A DNA stretch of 64,000 nt from an uncultured Clostridia bacterium (GTDB lineage Bacteria; Bacillota; Clostridia; Oscillospirales; Ruminococcaceae): NCBI GenBank assembly GCA_947623585.1, contig CANQHA010000002.1:62001-126000 (forward strand), read 5' to 3'. The translations under genes and the position numbers were made by a program. Shown here piece by piece: positions 7,870-17,362 of the stretch (the first letter of the stretch is position 1; every line of letters begins with the position of its first letter). Below the pieces are notes generated by a model that ran no database searches, was not told where the DNA came from, and saw only the letters and a list, made by a program, of their open reading frames with translations.

Positions 7870-9864
7870 TTATTTATCCACCAACTGCAAGTCATAGAGC
7901 TTCTTATAAAGCCCGTTTTGCTTGAGGAGCTGCTGGTGGGTGCCGCTTTCGTGGATCTGCCCTTGGTGCATGACGATGATCTTGTCGGCGTGCTGAATGG
8001 TCGAAAGGCGGTGGGCGACCATAATGGTGGTCCTGCCCTCCATCAGCTTTTCGAGGGCTTCGGTGATAAGCCCCTCGGTCTCGGTGTCTATGTTTGCCGT
8101 GGCCTCGTCAAGAACCAGTATCGACGGCTTATATGCGAGCGTTCTTGCGAAGCTGATGAGCTGGCGCTGACCCGCCGAAAGGGTCGAGCCGCGCTCGGTG
8201 ACCGCCGCGTCATATCCGCCGGGCAGCTTCTCAATGAAGGTGTCGGCTTTAACGGTCTCGGCGGCGGTTTTAACGTCGTCGGCCGATATCTTCGAGCTTC
8301 CGAGCGAGATGTTCGATTTAACGTCTCCGGTGAAGAGGAAAACGTCCTGCTGGACCTGTCCGATCGAGCCGCGAAGAACGTCGGTGTTTATTTTGCGAAT
8401 GTCCACGCCGTCGATGAGAATTTCACCCTTCTGAATGTCGAAGTATCTTCCGATGAGGTTTAAAATAGAGGTCTTTCCGGCGCCGGTCGCACCGACGAAA
8501 GCAATCTTTTCGCCCGGCTCGATGGTGAAGCTGACGTCTTTGAGGATATAGTCGTCCTTTTCATATGCGAACCAGACGTTTTTGAACTCGATCTTTCCGG
8601 TCATGGCAGGAGAAACGGGGTTTTCGCAGTTGACTATGTCGGGCTTTTCGTCGAGCACCGAGAACACCTTTTCTGCGGAGGCGAGCGACGACTGAAGCGT
8701 TCCGAACTGTTCCGCAAGCTCCTGAATGGGCTCAAAGAACGAGCTTATATAGCTTATGAAGATAAACAGAGTGCCGATTGATATTCTGTCGGTCAGAACG
8801 AAATATGCTCCGATCGCGATGACGATCACCCTTGCGATTATCGAGACGAGGAATATCGCCGGGCGGAATATTGCAAAAATCATCATTTCGCGCCAGCTTG
8901 CGCCGAAAAGCTCGGAGGATTTTTTCTCGAACTCGCCGTATTTTTCCTTTTCTCTTGCAAATATCTGAATAAGCCTCATGCCCGAGATGTGCTCGGAGAG
9001 GAAGGTGTTAAGCTCGGTTATCTTGTTTCGGGTGAGCTGATAAGCCTTCCTCGAAACATATCTGAAATAAAATGTCAGCACGCCGACGACGGGGAGCAGC
9101 GCAAACGAAACGAGGGTCATTCCGGGGCTTTTTGAGAGCATCACCACGGCATAGCCGAAGATCATGATGACGTTTCTGAAAAGCCTTACCAAAATCGTCG
9201 TGAAAAGCTCGTTTATCGACTCGGTATCGTTTGAGACCCTTGTGACGAGCTTTCCTACCGGCGTTGTGTTGAAGAAGTTGACCGAAAGGCTTTGAATATG
9301 TCCGAACACCTGAGCGCGCATATCATAGATTATGTTCTGACCCATTTTCTGCAAAAGCCATGTGTCGGCCCAGTTGAGAACGAACCCCGCAAGAAGCACT
9401 CCGAGATAAAGCAGCGAGGCGTTTATTATCCCCGAGAAGTCCGACTTTCTGAGGCTTTTGAGCTGGTCTTTTGTCAGAGCCGTTCCGTTTGAGTGCGAGT
9501 CGATGAACGCTTTGACGGTCTCGGGCTCGGCCTCGGCCAAAGAAGCCGATTCTTGGGCGGTAAGACCCTCGGCCATATAATATTCGTCATTATATAAGAG
9601 CAGCTGCTTGTATTTCGGCTCGTCAGAGCTCATTTCCTCCTCGGAAAGCCCGCCATAGCAGCGCTCGAGGCGAACGCCGTTATATACCGAATCGCCGGTC
9701 TCGCTTTCGACATAGGGCTGATAGTACCCGTTTATATAGTTATCTATCGCGTTGCCGATGATTATCGGGCGATAAAGCTCGACGGCGATTATGAACAGCA
9801 CCAAAACCGTCGCGGCGAGCATCACCCATTTGTGGGGCTTAAGATATCCCAAAAGTCTTTTCAT
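7870..9864 (-). CDS. ABC exporter half-transporter with canonical catalytic site
   Basis: A 664-residue fusion of a six-helix exporter domain and an ATPase (MsbA/MdlB/LmrCD type). The ATPase has Walker A GATGAGKTS, signature LSAGQRQ and Walker B ILVLDEAT with the catalytic Glu, plus the switch His in VAHRLST. An extra segment of about 100 residues lies between helices 1 and 2 (about residues 43-145), rich in Glu/Tyr/Ser, predicted outside the cell. It overlaps the next ABC gene by four bases. With its partner's degenerate site, this is the usual asymmetric heterodimer. The substrate is unknown (drug, lipid or peptide). Confidence 0.9.
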   Translation of the reverse strand: MKRLLGYLKPHKWVMLAATVLVLFIIAVELYRPIIIGNAIDNYINGYYQPYVESETGDSVYNGVRLERCYGGLSEEEMSSDEPKYKQLLLYNDEYYMAEGLTAQESASLAEAEPETVKAFIDSHSNGTALTKDQLKSLRKSDFSGIINASLLYLGVLLAGFVLNWADTWLLQKMGQNIIYDMRAQVFGHIQSLSVNFFNTTPVGKLVTRVSNDTESINELFTTILVRLFRNVIMIFGYAVVMLSKSPGMTLVSFALLPVVGVLTFYFRYVSRKAYQLTRNKITELNTFLSEHISGMRLIQIFAREKEKYGEFEKKSSELFGASWREMMIFAIFRPAIFLVSIIARVIVIAIGAYFVLTDRISIGTLFIFISYISSFFEPIQELAEQFGTLQSSLASAEKVFSVLDEKPDIVNCENPVSPAMTGKIEFKNVWFAYEKDDYILKDVSFTIEPGEKIAFVGATGAGKTSILNLIGRYFDIQKGEILIDGVDIRKINTDVLRGSIGQVQQDVFLFTGDVKSNISLGSSKISADDVKTAAETVKADTFIEKLPGGYDAAVTERGSTLSAGQRQLISFARTLAYKPSILVLDEATANIDTETEGLITEALEKLMEGRTTIMVAHRLSTIQHADKIIVMHQGQIHESGTHQQLLKQNGLYKKLYDLQLVDK

Positions 9865-11663
9865 ACCGTCGCCCCCTTTGCCGAAACGCCCTCGATATCG
9901 CGTCTGAGCGCAGCCTTTTGCTCGCCGATCTCGGCTTCGAGCTGCTGCTTTTCAAACATTTCCTTATAAATTCCGCCCTTTTCCATAAGCTGACGGTGGC
10001 TTCCGATCTCGGCGGCCTTGCCGTCCTCCAAGACCATGATAACGTCGGCGTTCTGTATCGTCGAGACGCGGTGAGCGATGATGATGTTGGTCTTTCCGGC
10101 GCGGGTCTTTTTCAGGTTTTCGAGAATGTGCTCCTCGGTGTCGGTATCGACCGCGGAAAGAGCGTCGTCCAAAATGAGTATCGGAGCGTCTTTTATAAGC
10201 GCGCGCGCTATCGAGCTTCGCTGCTTCTGCCCGCCCGAGAGGGTTACGCCTCTTTCTCCGACCACGGTGTCATAGCCCTCGGGGAAAGCGATGATGTTGT
10301 CGTGAATACAGGCTGCCCGCGAGGCTTCGACGATGCGCTCCATGCTTTTTTCGTGGGTGCCGAAAGCGATGTTCGAGGCGAGAGTGTCGGAAAACAGGAA
10401 GTTGTCCTGAGGGACATACGCGATGTTTTCGCGCAGGGTCTGAAGCGGGATCGAGTTGATATCCTCGCCGTCAAGAAGAATCATTCCGGGTTTTGTATTA
10501 TATAAATGCAACAGCAGGTTGACAAGCGTGGATTTTCCGTTGCCGGTCCGCCCGATGATTGCAAGGGTGGTGCCTGCGGGAACGTCAAGAGTGATATCCT
10601 TGAGCGTAGGCTCGCTCATACCCTTGTGAATGAAGGTGAGGTCGTTGAAGCGAATATTTCCGCTAAGCGAATAGATAGGCTTTGTGTCCTCGGTGTCGGA
10701 AATCTCGGGCTGCTCGGAGAAAACCTCGTTAAGCCGGCGGGCCGAGGCGAACCCCTGAGAGAACATATTTATCGCGTCGCCGCAGGCTATCATCGGCCAA
10801 ACGAGCATATTGACATATTGGTGAAAAGCGACGAACCGCCCGAGCGTTATATCGCCGACGAGGGCGAGATAGCCGCCGTATAAAAGCGTGATAAGGCTGC
10901 TCACGCCGATTATTACCGTCAAAAGCGGGTTGACGACCGACTGCCAGCGGGCAATCGTCAGGTTTTTATCCATGGCGTTTTTGTTTGCCTTTGCAAATTC
11001 GCGGAGCTGGTGCCTTTCGCGGACGAAAGCCTTGATAACGCGTATCCCCGAAAAGCCCTCCTGAACGAAATCGGTGAGGTCCGAGACGGCCTCCTGACGG
11101 GCCTTGTATTTTTGGTGCATCACTTTGCCGTAATATATCTCGCCCACCATTATTATAAGCATGGGTATCAACGTGAGAAGCGTGAGCCGCACGCTGACAT
11201 ATGCCATCATTTTCAGAATGACCATCAAAGCCATTACCGTTGCGTCGAAAATGCTTATTATCGCGGGGCCTATCGACATTCGCACCGAGTTGAGATCCGA
11301 GGTGAAACGGGTCATAAGGTCGCCGGTCTTGTGAGAGTTGAAGTATTCGACGTCCATTTTTTCGAGATGCGCAAACATATCGTCGCGTATCTCCTTCTCG
11401 ATCGTTCTTGCAGAGCCGAAAATGAAATATCTCCAGAAAAATCTGCCGACGGCAAGGGTCAGACCAAGCAGGAGTATTTCAAGAACAAGTTTTAAAACGC
11501 CGTCCATGCCGAGGGTGCGGTCGGAAAGCCCGTCGGTGACCTCGCCGGTGAGCTCGGGGATATATAGATTGGCAAAATCGACGATGAAAAGCGTTATGAC
11601 GCCCAATATGTAGCTCAGCTTGTGCCGCTTGACATATTGCATCAAAAACTTAAACGCAGTCAC
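9861..11663 (-). CDS. ABC exporter half-transporter with degenerate site
   Basis: A 600-residue partner of the 664-residue protein. It has an exporter membrane domain followed by an ATPase with Walker A GRTGNGKST, signature LSGGQKQR and switch His (IAHRVST). Walker B reads ILILDDAL, so the catalytic Glu is Asp. This is the standard mark of the non-hydrolysing site in heterodimeric exporters such as BmrCD and TM287/288. Translation starts with GTG at 11663 behind AAAGGAGAT. It is the first gene of the two-gene operon and has its own promoter at 11710-11738. Confidence 0.9.
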   Translation of the reverse strand: MTAFKFLMQYVKRHKLSYILGVITLFIVDFANLYIPELTGEVTDGLSDRTLGMDGVLKLVLEILLLGLTLAVGRFFWRYFIFGSARTIEKEIRDDMFAHLEKMDVEYFNSHKTGDLMTRFTSDLNSVRMSIGPAIISIFDATVMALMVILKMMAYVSVRLTLLTLIPMLIIMVGEIYYGKVMHQKYKARQEAVSDLTDFVQEGFSGIRVIKAFVRERHQLREFAKANKNAMDKNLTIARWQSVVNPLLTVIIGVSSLITLLYGGYLALVGDITLGRFVAFHQYVNMLVWPMIACGDAINMFSQGFASARRLNEVFSEQPEISDTEDTKPIYSLSGNIRFNDLTFIHKGMSEPTLKDITLDVPAGTTLAIIGRTGNGKSTLVNLLLHLYNTKPGMILLDGEDINSIPLQTLRENIAYVPQDNFLFSDTLASNIAFGTHEKSMERIVEASRAACIHDNIIAFPEGYDTVVGERGVTLSGGQKQRSSIARALIKDAPILILDDALSAVDTDTEEHILENLKKTRAGKTNIIIAHRVSTIQNADVIMVLEDGKAAEIGSHRQLMEKGGIYKEMFEKQQLEAEIGEQKAALRRDIEGVSAKGATV

Positions 11664-11709
11664 GGATATCTCCTTTCATTATACCTTATTATAAAAAGCG
11701 AACGGAGAT

Positions 11710-11738
11710 ATTATAAACTATCCTTTTGAAATTTGCAA
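11710..11738 (-). promoter_or_regulatory. Sigma-A-type promoter of the ABC exporter operon
   Basis: On the minus strand, TTGCAA and TATAAT are separated by 17 bases, about 50 bases before the GTG start. The stretch from here to about 12070 holds no convincing gene. An open frame at 11863-12189 lacks a ribosome binding site and overlaps the oppA promoter. Confidence 0.7.
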
Positions 11739-12070
11739 TAGCATTTTTCAAAAACTCAAGTGCGCCTCGGAAAAACAATATATACCAAAAATATGCAAAA
11801 ATTTATGCATAAATGAATATATCCGCCGATATGTGAATATAAATACCGCATAGGGCGCACAAGTGTTTTCGGCGGGCGTTCGAGTTTGCAAGCCCCCGCA
11901 AGGGCTGAGCGTGCCGCTCAAAGAGATTTTTTGGCGCAGACGACCCCGCGGGGCATATCGGTTTGGGCAATTTTGCCTAAGAACGAATATCTATATTATT
12001 AAATTTGCTGTTATGAGGGGGTGCCTGAGCAGAAAAAACAGTGCAAAATTCCGAAATCGCAAAAAACCTA

Positions 12071-12100
12071 TTGACAAATATCGTCGCGTTGTATTATTAT
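12071..12100 (+). promoter_or_regulatory. Strong promoter and leader of the opp operon
   Basis: TTGACA at 12071 and TATTAT at 12095-12100, spacer 18 (an overlapping TATTAT at 12092 gives 15). The leader contains two small hairpins, CCCGA...TCGGG near 12121 and TACGGC-GATAT-GCCGTA at 12153-12169. An AAAGGAGG ribosome binding site follows at 12175. The strong signals fit a highly expressed binding protein. Confidence 0.65.
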
Positions 12101-12192
12101 GCATATGTGCTTATGGTGACCCGAAATATCTCGGGCACGAAGCGTTACAGATACGGCGATATGCCGTAACCTTTAAAGGAGGCAATTAAAAC

Positions 12193-14733
12193 ATGAAAAA
12201 GCTACTCTGCCTGCTGCTTGCAATGACAATGCTGTTCAGCCTCGTTGCTTGCGGCGACAATGGGGACACCCCCGTTGTCAGCGGCGATAGTGGCAACGAA
12301 GGCGAAAATGCTCCTGTCGGCGGCGAGGTTATCCCCGTTGATCCTGCCAAGAGCTATATCTACAAGACTTCCGTTTCCACTCTTGCCACAAACTGGAACC
12401 CGCACGTCTATCAGACAGCCGACGACGCTGTTCCGCTGGATTACACCACCGACAGTTTCTACACTCTTATCTTCAACGACGCAAATCACCCCGTTGAAGG
12501 AAAAGAGACCTTCGACGGCTATGTAACCGTTCCCTCGATGGCGGCCGAAATGCCGGTCGATATCACCGAGAGCGTAAAGGCCGAGCACCCCGAGTTCAAG
12601 ATTCCCGACAGCGCGACCTCCGGCTATGCCTGGTCCATCAAGCTCCGCGACGATCTTAAATGGGACGACGGAACTCCGATAGTCGCAGGCGACTTTGTCG
12701 AGTCTATCAAGAGAGTTCTTGATCCTACCAAGCTCAACTATCGTGCAGCCGATGTTTACGACGGTTCTTACGCCATCGTAAACGCCAAGGAGTACGGACT
12801 TGCCGGTAACGCGGTCTTCACTTCCTTCGACGCTGCCGGCACCACTTATGAAGAGTGGATCGCTGCCGGACACACCGACGACGAAGTCGCCGTTGATATG
12901 AACGGCTTCTGGGGGGTCACTTCTGCCGACGGCAAGACCTACGGCGTCATCACCGACGATACCATGGTCCGCGACCCCGCTGTTGATGAGGGTCAGCCCG
13001 AGGATTACGTTTCCGCTAAATACCTCTGGGATAACTACCTTGGTCCTAACGGAGCATATGCCGGCACCGGCTATGACCTCGCTTATGCAGGAACCGTAAC
13101 TTATCCTTACGAGGACGGTTACAGCTTCGATAACGTAGGTATCTACGCTCCTTCCGACACCGAGCTCGTCTGCGTCTTCAGAAACGCTGTTGACGGCTTC
13201 TACCTCACCAACATGGCTCTGGGAGTTATCTCCAATCAGCTTGTTAAGGTCGATCTTTACGATTCGCTTCTTAAAGAGACCGAGACCGCTTCCGGCACCG
13301 TTTGGTCTTCTACTTACAACACCAGCGTTGACACCACCGCTTCTTTCGGTCCTTACAAGATGAGCGACTATCAGCTTGACAAGTCGATGCACTTTGTTAA
13401 GAACGATAACTGGGCCGGTTGGAACTATGATTGGATCAACTATGTTGACCCGACCGACGGCAACACCTATCAGATGTATCAGACCACCGAGATCGATATT
13501 CAGGTCGTCACCGAGCCCGCTACCAGCAAGCAGATGTTCCTTGCCGGTCAGCAGATGACTTACGGACTTCAGGCCGAGGACTTCGATCAGTACAGAACCT
13601 CCGAGTTCTACTATGCAACTCCTGCCGAGACCGTCTTCTTCCTCCTCTTCAACGGCTATGAGAAGGTTATAAACGACCGTGAAGCCGCAGCCGACTTTGA
13701 CGCTGCAACTACCGACTATCAGGTCCAGATGCTCGAGTCCTTCAGACGCGCCTGCGCCGTTTCGATCGACCGTGAGCTTATGGCCGCGACCGTTTCGCCC
13801 GCTCGTTCCGGCGGTTACGCTTTCCTCGGCAACACCTATATCTATGATCCCGAGACTTGCGCTTACTACCGCGACACCGATCAGGCAAAGATGGCTCTCG
13901 TAGACTTCTACTCCATCAACCTTGACGATTACAACGGCGACCTTGACGCTGCTGTTGACTCTATCACCGGTTATGACCCCGAGACTGCCAAGGAGAAATT
14001 CACCGAGGCTTACAACGAGGCCATCGAGAAGGGCTATGTCACCGATAACGACGGCGACGGAAAGTCCGATCAGACCGTTACCATGATCTATGCAATGAGC
14101 TCCGAGATGTCCGACTTCTACAGAAAGACTCTTGACTTCCTTAACACCTCTCTGAACGAAGGCGCCGCCGGTACCGGCTTCGAGGGCAAGATCGCTATCG
14201 TTGCTTCTGCCCCTGTCGGAAACGCTTGGTCCGATAACATCAGAAACGGTCTTATGGATACTCAGCTTGCAGGTTGGTCCGGAAGCACCCTCGATCCGTT
14301 CGGCATGGCCGATACTTGGACGAGAAAAGACGCTGCTTACTGGGGCAACTGGTGGGATGCTTCCACCTTCGATATGACTGTTAATATCGACGGCAAGGAT
14401 CTCACAATGAGCATTCGCGACTATGCAGAGTGCCTTAACGGCAACACCAAGACCGTTGACGGCGTTGACTATAACTTCGGTTACGGTCAGGTCGATGTTG
14501 AGACCCGTCTTGACATTCTCGCCGAGATCGAGAGACAGATGCTTACTTCTTACAACTGCGTCCCGATCCTTCAGGATGGCGGCGGATCGCTCCTCAGCCA
14601 GCAGGTCTACTATGTTGTTGAGGACTACAACCCGATGCTCGGACGCGGCGGTATTTCCTACATGAAGTACAACTACGACGAGACCGAGTGGGCTGACTAT
14701 GTCGCTTCTCAGGGCGGTACTCTTCAGTACTAA
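12193..14733 (+). CDS. oppA: Oligopeptide-type ABC transporter substrate-binding lipoprotein, enlarged
   Basis: An 846-residue lipoprotein with the lipobox LVAC (Cys20) and an Asn/Gly/Glu-rich linker. It belongs to the SBP_bac_5 (OppA/DppA) family: NWNPHVYQTAD near the start, the WSIKLRDDLKWDDGTPIVAGDFV motif (split here as WSIKLRDD and WDDGTP), and FRRACAVSIDRE in the second lobe. Usual members are 500-600 residues, so about 250 are additional, scattered through both lobes (for example about 200-310). Codon use is strongly biased to C/T-ending codons, unlike the neighbours, as in very highly expressed genes. It heads the opp operon; two strong hairpins follow before oppB. Confidence 0.92.
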   Translation: MKKLLCLLLAMTMLFSLVACGDNGDTPVVSGDSGNEGENAPVGGEVIPVDPAKSYIYKTSVSTLATNWNPHVYQTADDAVPLDYTTDSFYTLIFNDANHPVEGKETFDGYVTVPSMAAEMPVDITESVKAEHPEFKIPDSATSGYAWSIKLRDDLKWDDGTPIVAGDFVESIKRVLDPTKLNYRAADVYDGSYAIVNAKEYGLAGNAVFTSFDAAGTTYEEWIAAGHTDDEVAVDMNGFWGVTSADGKTYGVITDDTMVRDPAVDEGQPEDYVSAKYLWDNYLGPNGAYAGTGYDLAYAGTVTYPYEDGYSFDNVGIYAPSDTELVCVFRNAVDGFYLTNMALGVISNQLVKVDLYDSLLKETETASGTVWSSTYNTSVDTTASFGPYKMSDYQLDKSMHFVKNDNWAGWNYDWINYVDPTDGNTYQMYQTTEIDIQVVTEPATSKQMFLAGQQMTYGLQAEDFDQYRTSEFYYATPAETVFFLLFNGYEKVINDREAAADFDAATTDYQVQMLESFRRACAVSIDRELMAATVSPARSGGYAFLGNTYIYDPETCAYYRDTDQAKMALVDFYSINLDDYNGDLDAAVDSITGYDPETAKEKFTEAYNEAIEKGYVTDNDGDGKSDQTVTMIYAMSSEMSDFYRKTLDFLNTSLNEGAAGTGFEGKIAIVASAPVGNAWSDNIRNGLMDTQLAGWSGSTLDPFGMADTWTRKDAAYWGNWWDASTFDMTVNIDGKDLTMSIRDYAECLNGNTKTVDGVDYNFGYGQVDVETRLDILAEIERQMLTSYNCVPILQDGGGSLLSQQVYYVVEDYNPMLGRGGISYMKYNYDETEWADYVASQGGTLQY

Positions 14734-14771
14734 TTGAATCAAAGCGATATTTGAACTTCGCTCCTCATGTG

Positions 14772-14799
14772 CTGCGGCGGGGGAAATCTCCCGCCGCAG
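14772..14799 (+). terminator. GC-rich hairpin after oppA (attenuator)
   Basis: CTGCGGCGGG pairs with the downstream CCCGCCGCAG. No long T-run follows, so partial termination or 3'-end stabilisation of the oppA message is more likely than a full stop. Confidence 0.65.
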
Positions 14800-14812
14800 T
14801 CGGTTTATAGAT

Positions 14813-14849
14813 TCTCACTTGGTTTGCAAGGCTTGCAAGCCGAGTGAGA
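14813..14849 (+). other. Second long hairpin between oppA and oppB
   Basis: TCTCACTTGGTTTGCAAG and CTTGCAAGCCGAGTGAGA are inverted with only two G-U pairs, giving an 18-bp stem that ends 11 bases before the oppB ribosome binding site. It could protect the oppA mRNA or limit oppB translation. Confidence 0.6.
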
Positions 14850-14873
14850 GTCATTGAAATGGAGGTTGACAAA

Positions 14874-15827
14874 ATGATAAAATATGCACTGCAAAGAACG
14901 TTTTATATGCTGATTGTCTTTTTGATAATCACGCTGATGTGCTTTGTGCTGATAAGAATGCTTCCGCAGCCGATTTTGCCGCCCGAAGACCCGCACACTC
15001 AGGTCATCGAGCTCAGGCGCGAAGCTCTCGGCTATAACGAGCCGTATCTTGTTCAGTTCGCACTTTTTGCTAAAAACGTTATCACCAAGTTCGACTGGGG
15101 CCTTTCCGAGAAGCTGTACTTCGGACAGGACGTATGGAAGATCTTCATCGGAAAACTTCCCGCGAGTATGGTCGTAAACCTTTACTCGATAATTCTGAGC
15201 ATACCGATAGGCATCGCGTTCGGAATTTTCGCTGCTTTGAAAAAGAACACATGGATCGACTATACGCTGTCAACTCTGACGATGGTGGTCATTTCGGTCC
15301 CGAGCTTTGTCTATGCGTTTTTGATACAGTACATATTCTGCTATAAACTCGGCTGGTTCCCGTTCCTCGTGAAATCGGGCACCGACTGGCTGAGCTGGCC
15401 GATGTTCGTTTCAATGGTGCCGGCGGTCATGTCGCTTTCGTTCGGCGTTATCGCCGGATTCACAAGAACCACCCGCGCCGAGCTCACCGAGGTTTTAACG
15501 AGCGAATTCATGCTTTTGGCCCGCACCAAGGGACTTACAAAAACTCAGGCGACGGTGCGCCACGCCCTTAAAAACTGCTTCGTCGTCATCGTTCCGGGCA
15601 TTTTCGGAGAATTCATCGGAATTTTGGGCGGCTCGCTCATCATCGAGAGGATCTTCTCTATCCCGGGCGTCGGCGGACTTACCCTTAATGCGATCAACGG
15701 TCTGGATTACAACATCTTTATCCTGACCACCTGCTTCTACACCGCGATCGGACTCGCAGCAAGCCTTGTGGTCGATATCAGCTACGGCTTTATCGATCCG
15801 CGTATAAGAATGGGGTCGAAAAAATGA
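14874..15827 (+). CDS. oppB: Oligopeptide-type ABC permease, OppB
   Basis: A 317-residue permease of the DppB/OppB family. It has an N-terminal helix (RTFYMLIVFLIITLMCFVL), the conserved LGYNEPYLVQF periplasmic-type segment, five further helices and the EAA loop (MLLARTKGLTKTQATVRHALKN) that contacts the ATPases. The upstream frame could start at 14844, but GGAGG at 14861 points to the ATG at 14874. It overlaps oppC by four bases (ATGA). Unlike its partners it has normal length. Confidence 0.93.
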   Translation: MIKYALQRTFYMLIVFLIITLMCFVLIRMLPQPILPPEDPHTQVIELRREALGYNEPYLVQFALFAKNVITKFDWGLSEKLYFGQDVWKIFIGKLPASMVVNLYSIILSIPIGIAFGIFAALKKNTWIDYTLSTLTMVVISVPSFVYAFLIQYIFCYKLGWFPFLVKSGTDWLSWPMFVSMVPAVMSLSFGVIAGFTRTTRAELTEVLTSEFMLLARTKGLTKTQATVRHALKNCFVVIVPGIFGEFIGILGGSLIIERIFSIPGVGGLTLNAINGLDYNIFILTTCFYTAIGLAASLVVDISYGFIDPRIRMGSKK

Positions 15828-17362
15828 GTATGAACAGTGAATTTGATTATGAGCGCATCCCCGCTGAAAAGTTCAGATTCGTTCAGGAAAACGAAAACAT
15901 CCACGATACCGAGCTTCAGACCAAGGCAAGGAGCTTCTTTGCGGATGCGTTTCTGAGATTCAGCAAAAACAAATCCTCGGTCATCGCCGCATGGATACTT
16001 CTCTTTTTGATACTTTATTCGATTTTCGCGCCGATAATCTCTCAGTATGACGTGCGCGATACCGATAAAATGTATATCAACTTCCCTTCGTTTAACAGAA
16101 AAATAGCCGATCTCGGCATCGGAATCTTCGACGGCGCCAAAACCTATGACTCTCAGAACGACATCGCCATGGCTTTCTGGAAAGGCATCGCCGAGGAGAC
16201 CGGAATGGACCCCGTCATCAAAAAGCTGCGTTCGCATGAGACCGAGGTAAAATATCGCGGTCAGATGGTCAAGCGCTATACATATGATATCGAGGTCAAC
16301 GCCTACTATGCCCTCGGCATGGTTTACAGAGTTTTCTCTTACAGCGATTATAAGAAAATTCAGGATTGGCAGAACGAGACCGGAATTCAGGTCATATATC
16401 CTTATGTCGAGCCCGACGATATCAGCGGAAACACCAACCCGAGTATCTGGTATAAGTGCGACGCGAGCGGCGCTCCGATATATGACGAGAACGGCAACTT
16501 CATTCCCGCTTATTCCACTCACACCGAAAAGGCGGGCGCCGAATACAACTCTATAAGAATAGAGGGCGACGACGGCTCTTATGTCTACTCGACCGCAAAA
16601 TCCGGCTCGGTGCAGTGCCGCGTTTGCTACTATAACTTCTATATCTACAACAACGGTCATGAGCCGAGCTTTATCCTCGGAACGAACGTCATGGGTATGG
16701 ACCTCTTCTGCGCCATCGGCGTCGGAGCAAGATTCTCCCTCATCTTCGCGATACTCGTTTCCGCCATCAACCTGACCATCGGCGCGGTCTACGGCGCTAT
16801 TCAGGGCTACTACGGCGGATATATCGACATGGCGCTCGACAGAATTTCCGATATCCTCTCGGGAGTGCCCTTCGTGGTCGTTACGACGCTGTTCCAGCTC
16901 CACCTTGCGCAAAGGGTCGGAATCGTGCCGTCCTTCCTGTTCGCGTTCGTGCTGACCGGCTGGATAGGCATGGCGGCGCTGACAAGAAAGCAGTTCTATC
17001 GCTTTAAAGGGCAGGAATTCGTTATGGCGGCAAGAACGCTCGGAGCCTCGGACCGCAGACTGATGTTCAAGCACATCTTCCCGAACGCGATAGGAACGAT
17101 AATCACCTCCTGCGCGCTCGTAATACCCGGAGTCATCAGCTCCGAGACCTCGATGACCTATCTCGGCATAGTCGATTTAAGCGATTTCGCCGGAACGACT
17201 ATCGGAACGCTGCTTTCTCAGGGAAACGCTTCGGCGACCACTTCGCCCCACGCAATGCTGTGGCCGAGCCTTTTCCTCGGGCTTCTCATGATATCCTTCA
17301 ACCTGTTCGGCAACGGACTCAGAGACGCCTTTAACCCGTCAACGAGAGGAGTGGAAGACTGA
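15824..17362 (+). CDS. oppC: Oligopeptide-type ABC permease OppC with large extracellular insert
   Basis: A 512-residue permease, against about 300 for normal OppC. The N-terminal cytoplasmic part and helix 1 (about residues 45-65) are followed by about 220 extra residues (about 68-285). These are rich in Tyr, Asp and Asn, contain a VQCRVCYYN stretch, and are placed outside the membrane. The regular permease core then begins (GTNVMGMDLFCAIGVGARFSL, split here as GTNVMGMD and GARFSL) with the EAA loop MAARTLGASDRRLMFKHIFPN. It is probably an extra docking domain for the enlarged binding protein. Confidence 0.9.
   Translation: MSMNSEFDYERIPAEKFRFVQENENIHDTELQTKARSFFADAFLRFSKNKSSVIAAWILLFLILYSIFAPIISQYDVRDTDKMYINFPSFNRKIADLGIGIFDGAKTYDSQNDIAMAFWKGIAEETGMDPVIKKLRSHETEVKYRGQMVKRYTYDIEVNAYYALGMVYRVFSYSDYKKIQDWQNETGIQVIYPYVEPDDISGNTNPSIWYKCDASGAPIYDENGNFIPAYSTHTEKAGAEYNSIRIEGDDGSYVYSTAKSGSVQCRVCYYNFYIYNNGHEPSFILGTNVMGMDLFCAIGVGARFSLIFAILVSAINLTIGAVYGAIQGYYGGYIDMALDRISDILSGVPFVVVTTLFQLHLAQRVGIVPSFLFAFVLTGWIGMAALTRKQFYRFKGQEFVMAARTLGASDRRLMFKHIFPNAIGTIITSCALVIPGVISSETSMTYLGIVDLSDFAGTTIGTLLSQGNASATTSPHAMLWPSLFLGLLMISFNLFGNGLRDAFNPSTRGVED

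Noticed and set aside
11863-12189. Open frame of 108 codons before oppA
   Set aside because: It covers the oppA promoter and leader hairpins, lacks a ribosome binding site and resembles no protein family.
12202-14742. Full-length 846-codon open frame opposite to oppA
   Set aside because: No ribosome binding site or family pattern; it is caused by the strong codon bias of oppA.
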